Of a DNA stretch of 64,000 nucleotides, positions 46,582-55,732 are shown one piece after another (within the stretch, counting starts at the first letter, position 1; the number at the start of each line of letters is the position of its first letter). The notes below the pieces were generated by a model. That model saw nothing but the letters and a program-made list of their open reading frames with translations, ran no database searches and was not told the DNA's origin. The stretch is from Roseiarcus sp963836695 (GTDB taxonomy: Bacteria > Pseudomonadota > Alphaproteobacteria > Rhizobiales > Beijerinckiaceae): the NCBI GenBank assembly GCA_963836695.1, contig CAWIKX010000020.1:9091-73090 (forward strand), in the 5' to 3' direction. The translations under genes and the position numbers were made by a program.

Positions 46582-47513
46582 GCCAAGGACGGCCCTCGCT
46601 GGACCAGGACCGCCGGGCGGAGCTCCTCGCCCTGGCCGGTGAGCTGCGGCCCGAGTTGCACCGCTACTGCGCACGCCTCATGGGATCGGTCATCGACGGT
46701 GAGGACGTCGTGCAAGACACGCTCGTCCGGGCTTTCGTGGCGTTGCAAGATCTGGAGGAGGAGCCGCCGCTTCGACCCTGGCTGTTCCGGATTGCCCATA
46801 ACCGCGCGCTCGACCTGCTGCGCAGCCGCGAAGTGCGCATGACCGAACCGATCGACGCCGCCACGGATGTTGCCGACTTGGCCCAGTCCGACCCCTTGGA
46901 GATGTTGATGCGCAAGGAGGCGGTCAAAACCGCGGTGGCGCGCTTTCTTGAGCTCCCCACCCTCCAGCGCAGCGTCGTTATCTTGAAGGACGTGCTTGAC
47001 GAGTCGCTGATAGAGATTGCCGCCCTTCTCGACCTCACGGTTGACGCGGTGAAAGGCCATCTGGCGCGGGCTCGCGCCCATCTTCGAGAGATAAACGCGC
47101 GTGGCCGCCCGCTTCCGGACCCGCGCCCGGCGTCCGCTGCGGTGGCGCGCTACGTCGCGCTGTTCAACCAGCGGGACTGGGACGGCCTGCGGGCGCTGCT
47201 GGCCGACGACGTCAAGCTCCATCAGTCCTTGCATCCGCTTCGTGTCGGCCGGGCCGACGTCGGTTTATTCTTCACACTGTACGCCAAGATCGATGGCGTA
47301 TCGCTCGCCCCGGCCTGGCTCGAAGATCGGGAAGTGATCGCGGTCTTCGAGGACCGCGCCGATTCGAAGCCGAGCTACATAATGTGGCTCGAGTGGCGGG
47401 ACGGCCGGATCAGTTTCATCCGCGACTACCGCTATGTCCCATATGTCACCGCTGACGCAGACCTGACGCTCGCGCGGGAGACCAAGCGCGCGGACGATGG
47501 CGCCGATCAGTGA
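46578..47513 (+). CDS. ECF sigma factor with SnoaL-like C-terminal domain (SigJ/ECF41-like)
   Basis: 311 residues; the TTG start overlaps the upstream TGA. Region 2: YCARLMGSVIDGEDVVQDTL and RPWLFRIAHNRALDLL; region 4: LPTLQRSVVILKDVLDESLI and EIAALLDLTVDAVKGHLARA. From about residue 185 a SnoaL/NTF2-like domain (VARYVALFNQRDWDGLRALL, VGLFFTLYAKIDGV). Such sigma factors are often made with a partner enzyme, here the SDR, and are thought to be regulated through the C-terminal domain instead of an anti-sigma factor. Confidence 0.88.
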   Translation: MSQGRPSLDQDRRAELLALAGELRPELHRYCARLMGSVIDGEDVVQDTLVRAFVALQDLEEEPPLRPWLFRIAHNRALDLLRSREVRMTEPIDAATDVADLAQSDPLEMLMRKEAVKTAVARFLELPTLQRSVVILKDVLDESLIEIAALLDLTVDAVKGHLARARAHLREINARGRPLPDPRPASAAVARYVALFNQRDWDGLRALLADDVKLHQSLHPLRVGRADVGLFFTLYAKIDGVSLAPAWLEDREVIAVFEDRADSKPSYIMWLEWRDGRISFIRDYRYVPYVTADADLTLARETKRADDGADQ

Positions 47514-47808
47514 TGGCCGCGCGGTTCATCCAGACCAACGCACGCGACAACGCCCGCGGGCGGGGGCTGCGGACGAATCGGCGCAACGAACGCGTTGCGA
47601 CACGCGACCCAACTGGAAACACCAACATGCAAGAGCTTGCGGGTCCGCGGCCCGTCCTATCGACGCAGCGGGTGAGCGCCGGGTCAGCGGCCTTGGGCCG
47701 CTTCGCGCGAGCGTTGGCCCAGCCTTTCGCGGTGGCGGGACGGGCTCAGCGCAATCTCGAGCAATCCGACGGCAATCCCGAAAAAAGGAAAGCCACGGAC
47801 GAGCGGTT

Positions 47809-48441
47809 ATGAAAACAATCCTCTACTGCCGAGTCAGCACTAGCGACCAGACCCTAGAGCATCAATTCACCCAGGCGCGCGCCGCGAAATTCGCGATCGA
47901 CGAGGTCGTCTCCGACAATCGCGTGTCAGGCGTGTCGACCCGCCTCGTTGAACGCGATCAAGGCAGACGGTTGTTCGATCTGCTCCGCCGTGGCGATGTG
48001 CTCGTCGTCCGCTGGATCGACCGGCTCGGGCGAAACTACGCAGACGTGACCGATGTCATCCGGGAGTTCATGAAGCGCGGTATCGTCATTCGGACCCTGA
48101 TCAACGGCCTCGTCTTCGACGGCGCGACCAAAGAACCGATGCAGATGGCGGTCCGCGATGCGCTGATCTCGTTCATGGCGGCCCTCTCGCAGGCGCAAGC
48201 CGAGGTGACCAAAGAAGCGCAGCGCGCCGGTATCGAGCATGCCAAGGCCCGAGACGACGCCTACCGTGGCAGGAAGCCGTCCTTCACGCGCAAGCAACTG
48301 GATCATGTCCGCGACATGCTGACAACCGGGGCGTCAATCAGCAGGATCGCCAAGACGACTGGCCTTTCTCGCCAGGCAATCTACCGGCTCAAGGACAATC
48401 CAGCATGGGCCGAGGGCGCACTCGCCACATGGGCGGCCTAG
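47809..48441 (+). CDS. Serine recombinase / resolvase (Tn3 resolvase type)
   Basis: 210 residues from the ATG at 47809. Catalytic Ser in YCRVSTSDQ (about residue 10); DVLVVRWIDRLGRNYADVTD with the family's D-R-L-G-R motif; C-terminal helix-turn-helix TTGASISRIAKTTGLSRQAI. It resolves or inverts DNA at short sites. It opens a zone of decayed recombinase pieces. The 295 bases before it carry no supportable gene and may hold a res site, not recognised by eye. Confidence 0.9.
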   Translation: MKTILYCRVSTSDQTLEHQFTQARAAKFAIDEVVSDNRVSGVSTRLVERDQGRRLFDLLRRGDVLVVRWIDRLGRNYADVTDVIREFMKRGIVIRTLINGLVFDGATKEPMQMAVRDALISFMAALSQAQAEVTKEAQRAGIEHAKARDDAYRGRKPSFTRKQLDHVRDMLTTGASISRIAKTTGLSRQAIYRLKDNPAWAEGALATWAA

Positions 48442-48762
48442 CGGTCATGTGCTCAACCTCGTCGGTCAGACGGTCTACACCAAGAGTGCTGCGGGCAAGC
48501 TCATCCTCACCATCTTTGCCGGCTTCGCGCGGTTCGAACGCGAAATGATGAGCGTCAGCGCGAGGGCATCGCGAAGGCGAAGGCTGAGAATCGCTACATG
48601 GGCGGAGGCCGTCAGCGCGGTCAAAGCCTGATGGGGCAGTGAAACTCTTCAAGGCCGGTCGGACGTTGACCGACATCGCGATGGCGCTGAACATCGATCG
48701 TGGCAGTGTATACAGGGCTCTTGAAGCGGCCAGAATGAAGCCGGCGTCGGTTTGGACCTGAC
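48442..48762 (+). pseudogene. Second serine recombinase, broken C-terminal half
   Basis: Family text is spread over frames: VGQTVYTKSAAGKLILTIFA and GFARFEREMMSV (48467-48560), then REGIAKAKAENRYMGGGRQR in the next frame, then VKLFKAGRTLTDIAMALNID and GSVYRALEAARMKPA ending at a stop at 48762. This is the G-K-L-x-F-T-I-F-A-x-FER segment and HTH of resolvases. The catalytic N-terminus is absent. Confidence 0.7.
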
Positions 48763-48837
48763 CAGGTATCTGGCGAACACCATTGCGACCGACCCTCCAA
48801 GAAGACCCGCGGCGTAGCTGAGGTCGAAGTATCTCCG

Positions 48838-49035
48838 TCCGATTATGATCGGAATCGAGGGACGCAAGAGCCATGCCGAGGCGCGCCCTGATGTCGTCAG
48901 GCTAGCGGAGGCGCTCGCTCGCAAAAGGCCCAAGGGGGAAAACGAGCCTGCGTGCTGTGGCGGCGAACCTAGCTGATCGCGGCCATCTCAACGAGCGTGG
49001 GAAACCTGTTCAACCCGAAGAGCATCTCAGTCTTA
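48838..49035 (+). pseudogene. Third recombinase fragment, C-terminal tail
   Basis: MIGIEGRKSHAEARPDVVRL and AEALARKRPKGG, followed in another frame by AANLADRGHLNERGKP, match the tail of resolvase-family proteins (GR.SHAE..PEVV.LA..L......AAELA.RGHLNERG.P). Short and frameshifted. With the two neighbours it marks repeated recombinase insertions at this spot. Confidence 0.55.
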
Positions 49036-49359
49036 TCGGCTCGCTGAGGGGACATTTTAGGTCGGATTGCATCGGCTGCGGGCAAAGCGGCCGGCCACGA
49101 ATGCTGGGAAATGTTTTCGCCGACCACTCCCAGGCGGTCTCCGTCCCGGCCTCCTTGGCCTGAGCCAGCCGCCGATATTCTTGTCGAAAGAAGAACATCG
49201 AGTGACGAAGCGCGATACATACCTTCCAAAAACTTACGAGCGCGAATGTATTATTGACAGCGCGGTTGCGGCTGGACATCTTGGATCCACGGTTCGCTCG
49301 AAATCGCGAATTGATCCTGATCGGATTCCATCGTCAGCTTATCCTGAGAGATTGCGCGC
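49036..49359. other. Gap before the dipeptide transporter operon, possible promoter
   Basis: No gene is supported. A TTGACA at 49254-49259 has a weak catctt 17 bases later (49277-49282) and could drive the transporter operon that begins at 49360. The region 49200-49260 is richer in A and T than its surroundings. Confidence 0.35.
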
Positions 49360-50952
49360 ATGGTGCAGGTTGTTCGTACGTCGAAGTCGAGCCGGACCGG
49401 TCGGATCGCGACGCTGGTCCTGGGCCTGCTCGCAGGCGCGACGGTCCCGCTTGCTGCCTCGGGCGCGCGAGCTGCGGACGGCGTGTTGGTCTGGGCCCGC
49501 GACGGGGATAGCGATTCGCTTGATCCCCAGCGCACGACGACCACGCTGTCCTGGGAAGTCTTTGCCCAGATATACGACTCGCTGCTCGCCTTCGATGATA
49601 GTGGAAAGATAGGGCCGCACCTTGCCAAGAGCTGGACGGTCGGCTCCGACGGAAAGGAGGTCAGTCTGACGCTCAATGAAGGCATTAAATGTCATGATGG
49701 CGCAGCTTTCACGGCCGAAGATGTGAAATACACGATCGACCGGGCCCTCGACGCCAAGCACCCCAGCATCACCAAGGCGAGCTGGGGCCCGATTACCAGT
49801 GTCGACGTTGTCAATCCCGAAACGGTCAGCGTGAAGTTCTCGTCGCCGTTCGGCGCCTTCCTGGCCTTTATGACGGACCCTATGGCGAGTATGCTGTGCC
49901 GGGGGAATGCTACACTCGGCGACAAGTTCGGCGTGAGTGCTGCGATCGGCACGGGTCCGTTCAAGCTGATGAGTTGGACCAAGGGCGACCAGATCGTTCT
50001 CGAGCGCAACACCGACTACAAGAACTTTGGGCTGCCGGCCCAGAACAAGGGCGCCCCCCACATCGCCAAGCTCGTGGTCAAGAACATCACCGAGGCGCAG
50101 TCCCGACTCGCGGGCCTGAAAACCGGCGAACTGCAGGTGGCCGAGCCGCCGCTCGCCGAAGTGACAACAATCAAAGACGACAAGACGCTGTCCTTGGTGA
50201 CGGCAAAGAATACCGGGCAGGACAACTTCCTCGAATTTGCCGTGCACCGCCCCCCCTTCAACGACTCGCGAGCCCGAAAGGCGATTGCCTATGCGCTCGA
50301 CATCGACGCCGCGCTCGACATCGTCTACGGCGGCCTTGTCGACCGTGAGCGTTGCGCCGTGGCGCATCCTGTGATGGGCAGCGAGCAGGACTTCTGCAAG
50401 AGCGTCGGCTACGACTACGACCCGGAAAAGGCAAAGGCCCTGCTGGCCGAACTTGGCTACGGGCCGGACAAGCCACTCGACGTGGTCATGATGACCTGGA
50501 CCGGCGGCGATCGGGACAAGCTCGTGCAGGTTTTTCAGAACCAGCTGCAGCAGGTCGGCATCCGCGCTAAGATCGAGATGATGGACATCGGCACGCTGAA
50601 CGCTCGCGTGACGCAGGAGAATGAAAAGACGACCGGCCCCGGCACCTTCGACCTAATGAGCTGGGCCTGGTTCGACCCCGACATTCTGTACGCCCTGTGG
50701 CATTCGCCGGGGGCGTACAAGGGCTATTCCACCCCGGAACTCGATGCGCTGCTGGAAAAGAGCCGCAGCTCGGCCGATCCCGCCGCGCGGCTCGGACTCG
50801 TCCATGATATCGAGAGGATCCTGCTGCAGGAAGCCGTCATGATCCCGGTCTACACGCCCGGCTGGAATTGGATCTACGCGGTCCGCGCCGAAGTGAAGGG
50901 CTTCAAGGTCGGACCCTTCAAGCGCCCGATGTTTAACGACGTGACGTTCTGA
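49360..50952 (+). CDS. dppA: Peptide ABC transporter periplasmic binding protein (DppA/OppA family)
   Basis: 530 residues. Signal peptide about 1-39 ending ASGARA. SBP_bac_5 fold: SLDPQRTTTTLSWEVFAQIY, AFTAEDVKYTIDRAL, GTGPFKLMSWTKGDQIVLER, NDSRARKAIAYALDIDAALD. First gene of a plus-strand operon with two permeases, two ATPases and a peptidase-like hydrolase. Binding of di- or oligopeptides is likely from this context. Confidence 0.92.
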   Translation: MVQVVRTSKSSRTGRIATLVLGLLAGATVPLAASGARAADGVLVWARDGDSDSLDPQRTTTTLSWEVFAQIYDSLLAFDDSGKIGPHLAKSWTVGSDGKEVSLTLNEGIKCHDGAAFTAEDVKYTIDRALDAKHPSITKASWGPITSVDVVNPETVSVKFSSPFGAFLAFMTDPMASMLCRGNATLGDKFGVSAAIGTGPFKLMSWTKGDQIVLERNTDYKNFGLPAQNKGAPHIAKLVVKNITEAQSRLAGLKTGELQVAEPPLAEVTTIKDDKTLSLVTAKNTGQDNFLEFAVHRPPFNDSRARKAIAYALDIDAALDIVYGGLVDRERCAVAHPVMGSEQDFCKSVGYDYDPEKAKALLAELGYGPDKPLDVVMMTWTGGDRDKLVQVFQNQLQQVGIRAKIEMMDIGTLNARVTQENEKTTGPGTFDLMSWAWFDPDILYALWHSPGAYKGYSTPELDALLEKSRSSADPAARLGLVHDIERILLQEAVMIPVYTPGWNWIYAVRAEVKGFKVGPFKRPMFNDVTF

Positions 50953-51005
50953 AATCGGCGCCCCGCGCCGCCGACAGCCCCGTTCAGGACGACTCGGAGC
51001 ACGCC

Positions 51006-51929
51006 GTGGCCCGCTACCTCCTCAAGCGCCTCCTGTCGGCGGTGGTCACGATTTGGGTGACCACGATTGCAGTGGTTCTGCTGATTCACCTCGTACCGGG
51101 CGACCCGGTGAAAATCATGTTTGCCCAGTCGCAGTCGACCACGCCGGAGCAGCTCGAAACCGTGCGTCACAACCTCGGCCTCGACCGCCCGATCTACGAG
51201 CAGTACGCCATCTATATGAGCCGCGTACTGCACGGGGATTTCGGCCATACGATCCGAGGCGACCAGCCGATCCTGCCGCTCCTGCTGGGTCGGCTGCCCT
51301 ACACGCTGGCCCTTGCGCTTTCTAGCCTTCTCGTGGCGACCGCGATCGGCTTGGGCCTCGGCTTCCTGGCCGCCTATAAGCGGGGCACCGCGCTCGACAG
51401 CCTGTGCATGGTGCTAGCGATCGGGGGCGTGTCGGTCCCGGTGTTCTGGCTCGGGCAGATCCTGATCCTCGTCTTCGCGGTCCGGCTGTCGTGGTTCCAG
51501 GTCGCGGGATCCGACTGGCGCAGCCTCATCTTGCCCGCCCTTACGCTGGGCGTCACCAATGCGGCCGTGGTCGCCCGGCTGACCCGCTCGACCATGATCG
51601 ACATCTTCAACCAGGACTACATCCGCACCGCCTGGGCCAAGGGGCTGCCGGCCAGGACCGTGCTGTCCCGCCACGCGTTGCGGGCAGGCCTCGTGCCGAT
51701 CGTCACCATCCTCGGCCTGCAGTTCACGTATACAATGGGGGGCGCGGTCATCGTCGAGAACGTGTTCAGCTGGAACGGCATCGGGCGGCTCGCCGTGCAG
51801 GCGATCTTTCAGCGCGACTACCCGCTCATCCAGGGCTTCCTTCTGACCTTCGCCTGCCTCGTGGCCCTGGTGTCGCTCGCGATGGACCTGCTCTACGCAG
51901 TCCTCGATCCGCGGATCGTCCATGTCTGA
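51006..51929 (+). CDS. dppB: Peptide ABC transporter permease (DppB type)
   Basis: 307 residues, GTG start with ggag seven bases before. MARYLLKRLLSAVVTIWVTT is the usual first span; LVPGDPVKIMFAQSQS, YTLALALSSLLVATAIGLGL and the EAA loop IRTAWAKGLPARTVLSRHAL follow. Overlaps the next gene by eight bases. Confidence 0.93.
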   Translation: MARYLLKRLLSAVVTIWVTTIAVVLLIHLVPGDPVKIMFAQSQSTTPEQLETVRHNLGLDRPIYEQYAIYMSRVLHGDFGHTIRGDQPILPLLLGRLPYTLALALSSLLVATAIGLGLGFLAAYKRGTALDSLCMVLAIGGVSVPVFWLGQILILVFAVRLSWFQVAGSDWRSLILPALTLGVTNAAVVARLTRSTMIDIFNQDYIRTAWAKGLPARTVLSRHALRAGLVPIVTILGLQFTYTMGGAVIVENVFSWNGIGRLAVQAIFQRDYPLIQGFLLTFACLVALVSLAMDLLYAVLDPRIVHV

Positions 51930-52837
51930 GTCCTTCCCGGTCGAAGAACTGCCGGCGGCGCTCGCCCCGCTGCCCCCTCCCGCGTCCTTGCGGGCGGGGC
52001 CAGTGCGGCGGATCGGGAGCTTCCTGCTGCGCAACCCTGGCGGCGTGATCGGCGCAACTATCGTCCTGTGCCTAGTCCTCAGCGCCGTGCTGGCGCCCAT
52101 CATCGCTCCTTACGACCCGCTCCATATGGGGGCCGGGCGCCGGCTCACCCCCCCTAGCGCGGCCCACCCCTTCGGCACCGACGAGTTCGGTCGCGATCTC
52201 CTGAGCCGGGTAATCTACGGCGTCCCGGCTGACGCTGCAGATCGGGCTCATTGCGGTCGGCATCTCGCTCGGCACCGGCCTGCTCGTCGGGTTGGTGGGC
52301 GGCTATGCCGGCGGCTGGGTCGAGCGCATCCTGATGCGCGGCACGGACGTGCTGTTCTCCTTCACCGATACGCTGATCGCACTTGCGGCGGTCGCGGTGC
52401 TCGGTCCAAGCCTGACCAACGCCATGATCGCGGTCGGCATCGCAGCAATCCCCTACTATGCGCGGGTGACCTACGGCGTCGTGCTGGTGGAAAAGAGCCA
52501 GCCTTACTTCGATGCCGCGGTCGCGGCGGGCGCCGGCCATCTCCGGATCATTTTCGTGCACCTGCTGCCGAATGTCATCCCGCCGCTTATCGTGGTCGCC
52601 TCGCTTGGTGTCTCGGCGGCCGTCCTAGCCGCTGCCGGACTGAGCTTCCTCGGCTTGGGCGCCCAACCGCCCAGCCCCGAATGGGGGGCCATGCTGGCCT
52701 CGGGGCGCGACTACTTCACGCGTGCGTCCTGGATCATGACCTTCCCTGGCCTCGCCATCGCGCTGTCGGTGCTCGGCTTCAATCTCCTAGGTGATGCGCT
52801 GCGCGAAGCGCTCGACCCGCGGCAGCGTCGGCGATGA
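51922..52837 (+). pseudogene. dppC: Peptide ABC transporter permease (DppC type), one frameshift near 52225
   Basis: The first frame gives the N-terminal span RNPGGVIGATIVLCLVLSAV and HPFGTDEFGRDLLSRVIYGV. At gtcccgg (about 52222-52230) the frame is lost; a neighbouring frame resumes with RLTLQIGLIAVGISLGTGLL and continues to FLGLGAQPPSPEWGAMLASG and the stop at 52837. One extra C in the CCC run explains it. Mended, it has about 304 residues, the normal length. Probably a sequencing indel or a very recent mutation, because everything else in the operon is intact. Confidence 0.9.
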
Positions 52838-53856
52838 CCGGCGCGACGCGATCCTCCGCAAGGCCGGTTCTCGCGGTCGAGCGCCTGAGGACCGAGTTTT
52901 CGACAAAGGCCGGCCTCGCGGTTGCGGTCGACGACGTCTCGTTCGAGCTGCGCGAGGCCGAGACCCTGGCCATCGTCGGGGAGTCCGGCTCGGGCAAAAG
53001 CGTGACCGCCTTGTCGATCCTCGGCCTCCTTCCCCCCGTCACAGCACGCGTGGCGAGCGGCGCCGTCAGGTTCGGCGGCCGCGACCTCCTCAGTCTCGAC
53101 CGCTCGCAGCTACAGGACGTGCGCGGGGCCCAGATCGCCATGATATTCCAGGACCCGATGACGTCCTTGAATCCCGTGCTGACCATCGGCCGCCAGCTAA
53201 CGGAAGCCGTCGTACGGCACGAGCATCTCGATCCCCGCGCGGCGACCGCGCGTGCGGTCGAGATGCTCACGCGGGTGCAGATCCCTGAGCCTGCGTGGCA
53301 GATCGGGCGGTACCCTCACCAGCTGTCGGGCGGCATGCGCCAGCGCATCATGATCGCTATGGCGTTGTCGTGCCGCCCCAAGGTGCTCATCGCGGACGAG
53401 CCGACCACCGCCCTCGACGTCACAGTCCAGGCGCAGATCCTCGATCTCATGTCCACCCTGCAGGAGGAGTTCGGCACGGCGATCATCCTGATCACCCACG
53501 ACATGGGCGTGGTGGCCGAGATGGCCGACCGGGTGATCGTCATGTATGCCGGCCGGAAGGTGGAGGAAGGGGATACCGTCACCCTGTTCGACAACCCCTG
53601 CCACCCCTATACGCGGGGCCTCCTCATGGCGCGGCCACGCATCACCGCCGCCTTCGGAGCAGGCCGGACCCGCTTGCAGGAGATTCCGGGCGTCGTGCCG
53701 CCGTTGACGCGCCTACCGCCCGGATGCCGTTTCGCGCCCCGCTGCGCCCTGCGGGTTGAGCATTGCCGCGAACAGCCGTGCCTCGACGAAAAGGCGCCGG
53801 GCCAACGGGCGGAATGCTGGGAATCGCACCGCATGCAGGCGGAGTTCACAGCCTGA
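52834..53856 (+). CDS. dppD: Peptide ABC transporter ATP-binding protein (DppD type)
   Basis: 340 residues. Walker A GESGSGKSVTALSIL, Q-loop MIFQDPMTSLNPVLTIG, signature LSGGMRQRIMIAMAL, Walker B VLIADEPTTALDVT, and the C-terminal oligopeptide-transporter motif PPGCRFAPRCALRVEHC whose cysteines can hold an iron-sulfur cluster. ATGA overlap with the permease gene. Confidence 0.94.
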   Translation: MTGATRSSARPVLAVERLRTEFSTKAGLAVAVDDVSFELREAETLAIVGESGSGKSVTALSILGLLPPVTARVASGAVRFGGRDLLSLDRSQLQDVRGAQIAMIFQDPMTSLNPVLTIGRQLTEAVVRHEHLDPRAATARAVEMLTRVQIPEPAWQIGRYPHQLSGGMRQRIMIAMALSCRPKVLIADEPTTALDVTVQAQILDLMSTLQEEFGTAIILITHDMGVVAEMADRVIVMYAGRKVEEGDTVTLFDNPCHPYTRGLLMARPRITAAFGAGRTRLQEIPGVVPPLTRLPPGCRFAPRCALRVEHCREQPCLDEKAPGQRAECWESHRMQAEFTA

Positions 53857-53870
53857 CGACGCCCGCAAGC

Positions 53871-54887
53871 ATGGCGCTGCCCGCGTCGCTCTTGGAAGCG
53901 CGGGATCTGCAAAAGTCGTTCACCTCCGGCACGGGCCTGTTCCGGTCGGCCCCGCCGGTCCAGGCGGTTGTCGGAGTGTCGTTCGACATCGCGCGCGGCG
54001 AAACGCTCGGTCTGGTCGGCGAGAGCGGTTCGGGCAAGTCGACCATCGGTCGGCTGATCACCCGCCTCCTCACGCCCACGGCCGGGACGATTCGGCTGGA
54101 GGGGCGCGACATCACGGGGCTCAACGCCCGGGCGATGCGGCCGCTGCGCCGGGTTGTGCAGACGGTGTTCCAAGACCCCTTCTCGTCCCTGAATCCGCGC
54201 CTGACGGCCGCCCATCTCGTCGGCGAACCGCTCGTCATCCACAATATGGCGCGCGGCAAGGATCTGCGGACGCGGGTCGCCGGGCTGTTCGAAAGCGTCG
54301 GCCTCCATCCCGAGCAGATGGATCGCTATCCCCATGAATTCTCGGGCGGCCAGCGCCAGCGCTTGGCTATCGCGCGGGCCCTAAGCGTGCAGCCACGCCT
54401 GATCGTCGCCGACGAGCCGGTCTCCGCGCTCGACGTGTCAATCCAGGCCTCGGTGATCAATCTCCTTGTCGGCCTGCAGGAGCGGCACGGCCTCGCCTAC
54501 CTCTTCATCAGCCACGACATGGCTGTCGTCGAGCATATCAGCCATCGCGTGGCGGTGCTCTACCTCGGAAAAATCGTCGAGATCGCGAACCGAGACATGC
54601 TGTTCGCCTCCCCCCAGCACCCGTACACGGAGGCGCTGCTATCTGCCGTCCCGATCGCCGACCCGCGCGCGCCGCGGCGCAAGCGGATCGTACTGAAGGG
54701 CGACTTGCCGAGTCCCAGCAGGCCTCCCTCTGGATGCCGCTTCCACACCCGCTGTCCATATGTGTTCGAGCGCTGCCGGGTCGAGGAGCCCGCCATGCGC
54801 GAGATCAAGCCCGGCCAGTGGGCTGCCTGTCATCTGCGCTTGTCGAGCCCGACTTCGAAAGGAAAGCCATGGAACGGCAACGGGTGA
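53871..54887 (+). CDS. dppF: Peptide ABC transporter ATP-binding protein (DppF type)
   Basis: 338 residues from the ATG at 53871, 14 bases after dppD; the frame extends upstream but that part is unconserved. Walker A GESGSGKSTIGRLI, VFQDPFSSLNPRLTAAHLVG, FSGGQRQRLAIARAL, LIVADEPVSALDVS and the PPSGCRFHTRCPYVFERC tail. Overlaps the following hydrolase gene by 19 bases. Confidence 0.94.
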   Translation: MALPASLLEARDLQKSFTSGTGLFRSAPPVQAVVGVSFDIARGETLGLVGESGSGKSTIGRLITRLLTPTAGTIRLEGRDITGLNARAMRPLRRVVQTVFQDPFSSLNPRLTAAHLVGEPLVIHNMARGKDLRTRVAGLFESVGLHPEQMDRYPHEFSGGQRQRLAIARALSVQPRLIVADEPVSALDVSIQASVINLLVGLQERHGLAYLFISHDMAVVEHISHRVAVLYLGKIVEIANRDMLFASPQHPYTEALLSAVPIADPRAPRRKRIVLKGDLPSPSRPPSGCRFHTRCPYVFERCRVEEPAMREIKPGQWAACHLRLSSPTSKGKPWNGNG

Positions 54888-55732
54888 AAGTGGGCGACCA
54901 CGAAGTTACGACCTACAGCGCGGGGACGGGCGACCGCGTCCTGCTGGTCGTGCATGGCGGCCCGGGATTTCCTTGCCCCTACGTTAGAGATGCGCACCTC
55001 GCTTATGCCGACCAGGGGTACAGGGTTGTCTCCTGGGATCAACTCGGCTGCGGCGAGTTGGACAGACCGGACGACCGCTCGCTGTGGACGGTCTCCCGCT
55101 ACGTCGAGGAGGTCGAGACGGTGCGCCGGGCGCTCGGGCTCGGCAAGGTGTTCCTGCTTGGCCATTCTTGGGGCGGCACCCTGGGCGTTGAGTATTGCCT
55201 CGCTTACCCGGGCAACGTTCGGGCCTTCATCGCGGTCACCATTGCCTTCGATCAGCCGAAGCTGCAGCAGGGTTACATCCGCAAGAAGCAGGAGCTCGGT
55301 GCCGAGATGGTCCGCATGATCGCACTGCGCGAAGCGGAAGGCTCGGCCGACCACCCCGAATATCAGGCCGCGATGACGATCCTGAAATACCGGCACATGT
55401 GTCGGACGGAGACTTGGCCCGAGCCGGTGCTCGAATCCATGGCTACCGTCGGCCTGGGCCCCTCGTGTACCATGTTCGGGCCGTTCCTCTTCAACTGCAC
55501 CGGGGTCCTGCGCGACCACAACCGAAACGACGATCTGCACCGGCTGCCGATGCCGGTGCTCATGCTGACGGCCGAGCACGACTACATCCTGCCCGAATTC
55601 GTGTTCGCCTCTGCGCAGCTCATTCCCAACGCTCGCTGCGAGATTTTCCGCAACTGCGCCCACATGCCCTTCTGGGAGGACCCGCCCGCTTATCATCGAG
55701 TGCTGTCTTCGTTCCTCTCGGAGCATGCGTAA
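54869..55732 (+). CDS. Alpha/beta hydrolase, proline iminopeptidase-like (peptidase family S33)
   Basis: 287 residues from the ATG at 54869 (gaaaggaaag upstream). HGGPG (29-33) is the oxyanion hole motif; nucleophile Ser100 in GHSWGGT; DQLGCGELDRPDD; Asp in MLTAEHDYILPEF and His in NCAHMPFWEDP complete the triad. It releases N-terminal residues from small peptides, fitting a transporter that imports them. The stop codon TAA lies exactly at the left end of the IS630 element, so the natural C-terminus may have been a little longer. Confidence 0.88.
   Translation: MERQRVKVGDHEVTTYSAGTGDRVLLVVHGGPGFPCPYVRDAHLAYADQGYRVVSWDQLGCGELDRPDDRSLWTVSRYVEEVETVRRALGLGKVFLLGHSWGGTLGVEYCLAYPGNVRAFIAVTIAFDQPKLQQGYIRKKQELGAEMVRMIALREAEGSADHPEYQAAMTILKYRHMCRTETWPEPVLESMATVGLGPSCTMFGPFLFNCTGVLRDHNRNDDLHRLPMPVLMLTAEHDYILPEFVFASAQLIPNARCEIFRNCAHMPFWEDPPAYHRVLSSFLSEHA

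Noticed and set aside
47514..47808. 100-codon frame between the sigma factor and the resolvase
   Set aside because: No ribosome site or family, and it is antisense-like Arg-rich; more probably a non-coding or res-site region.
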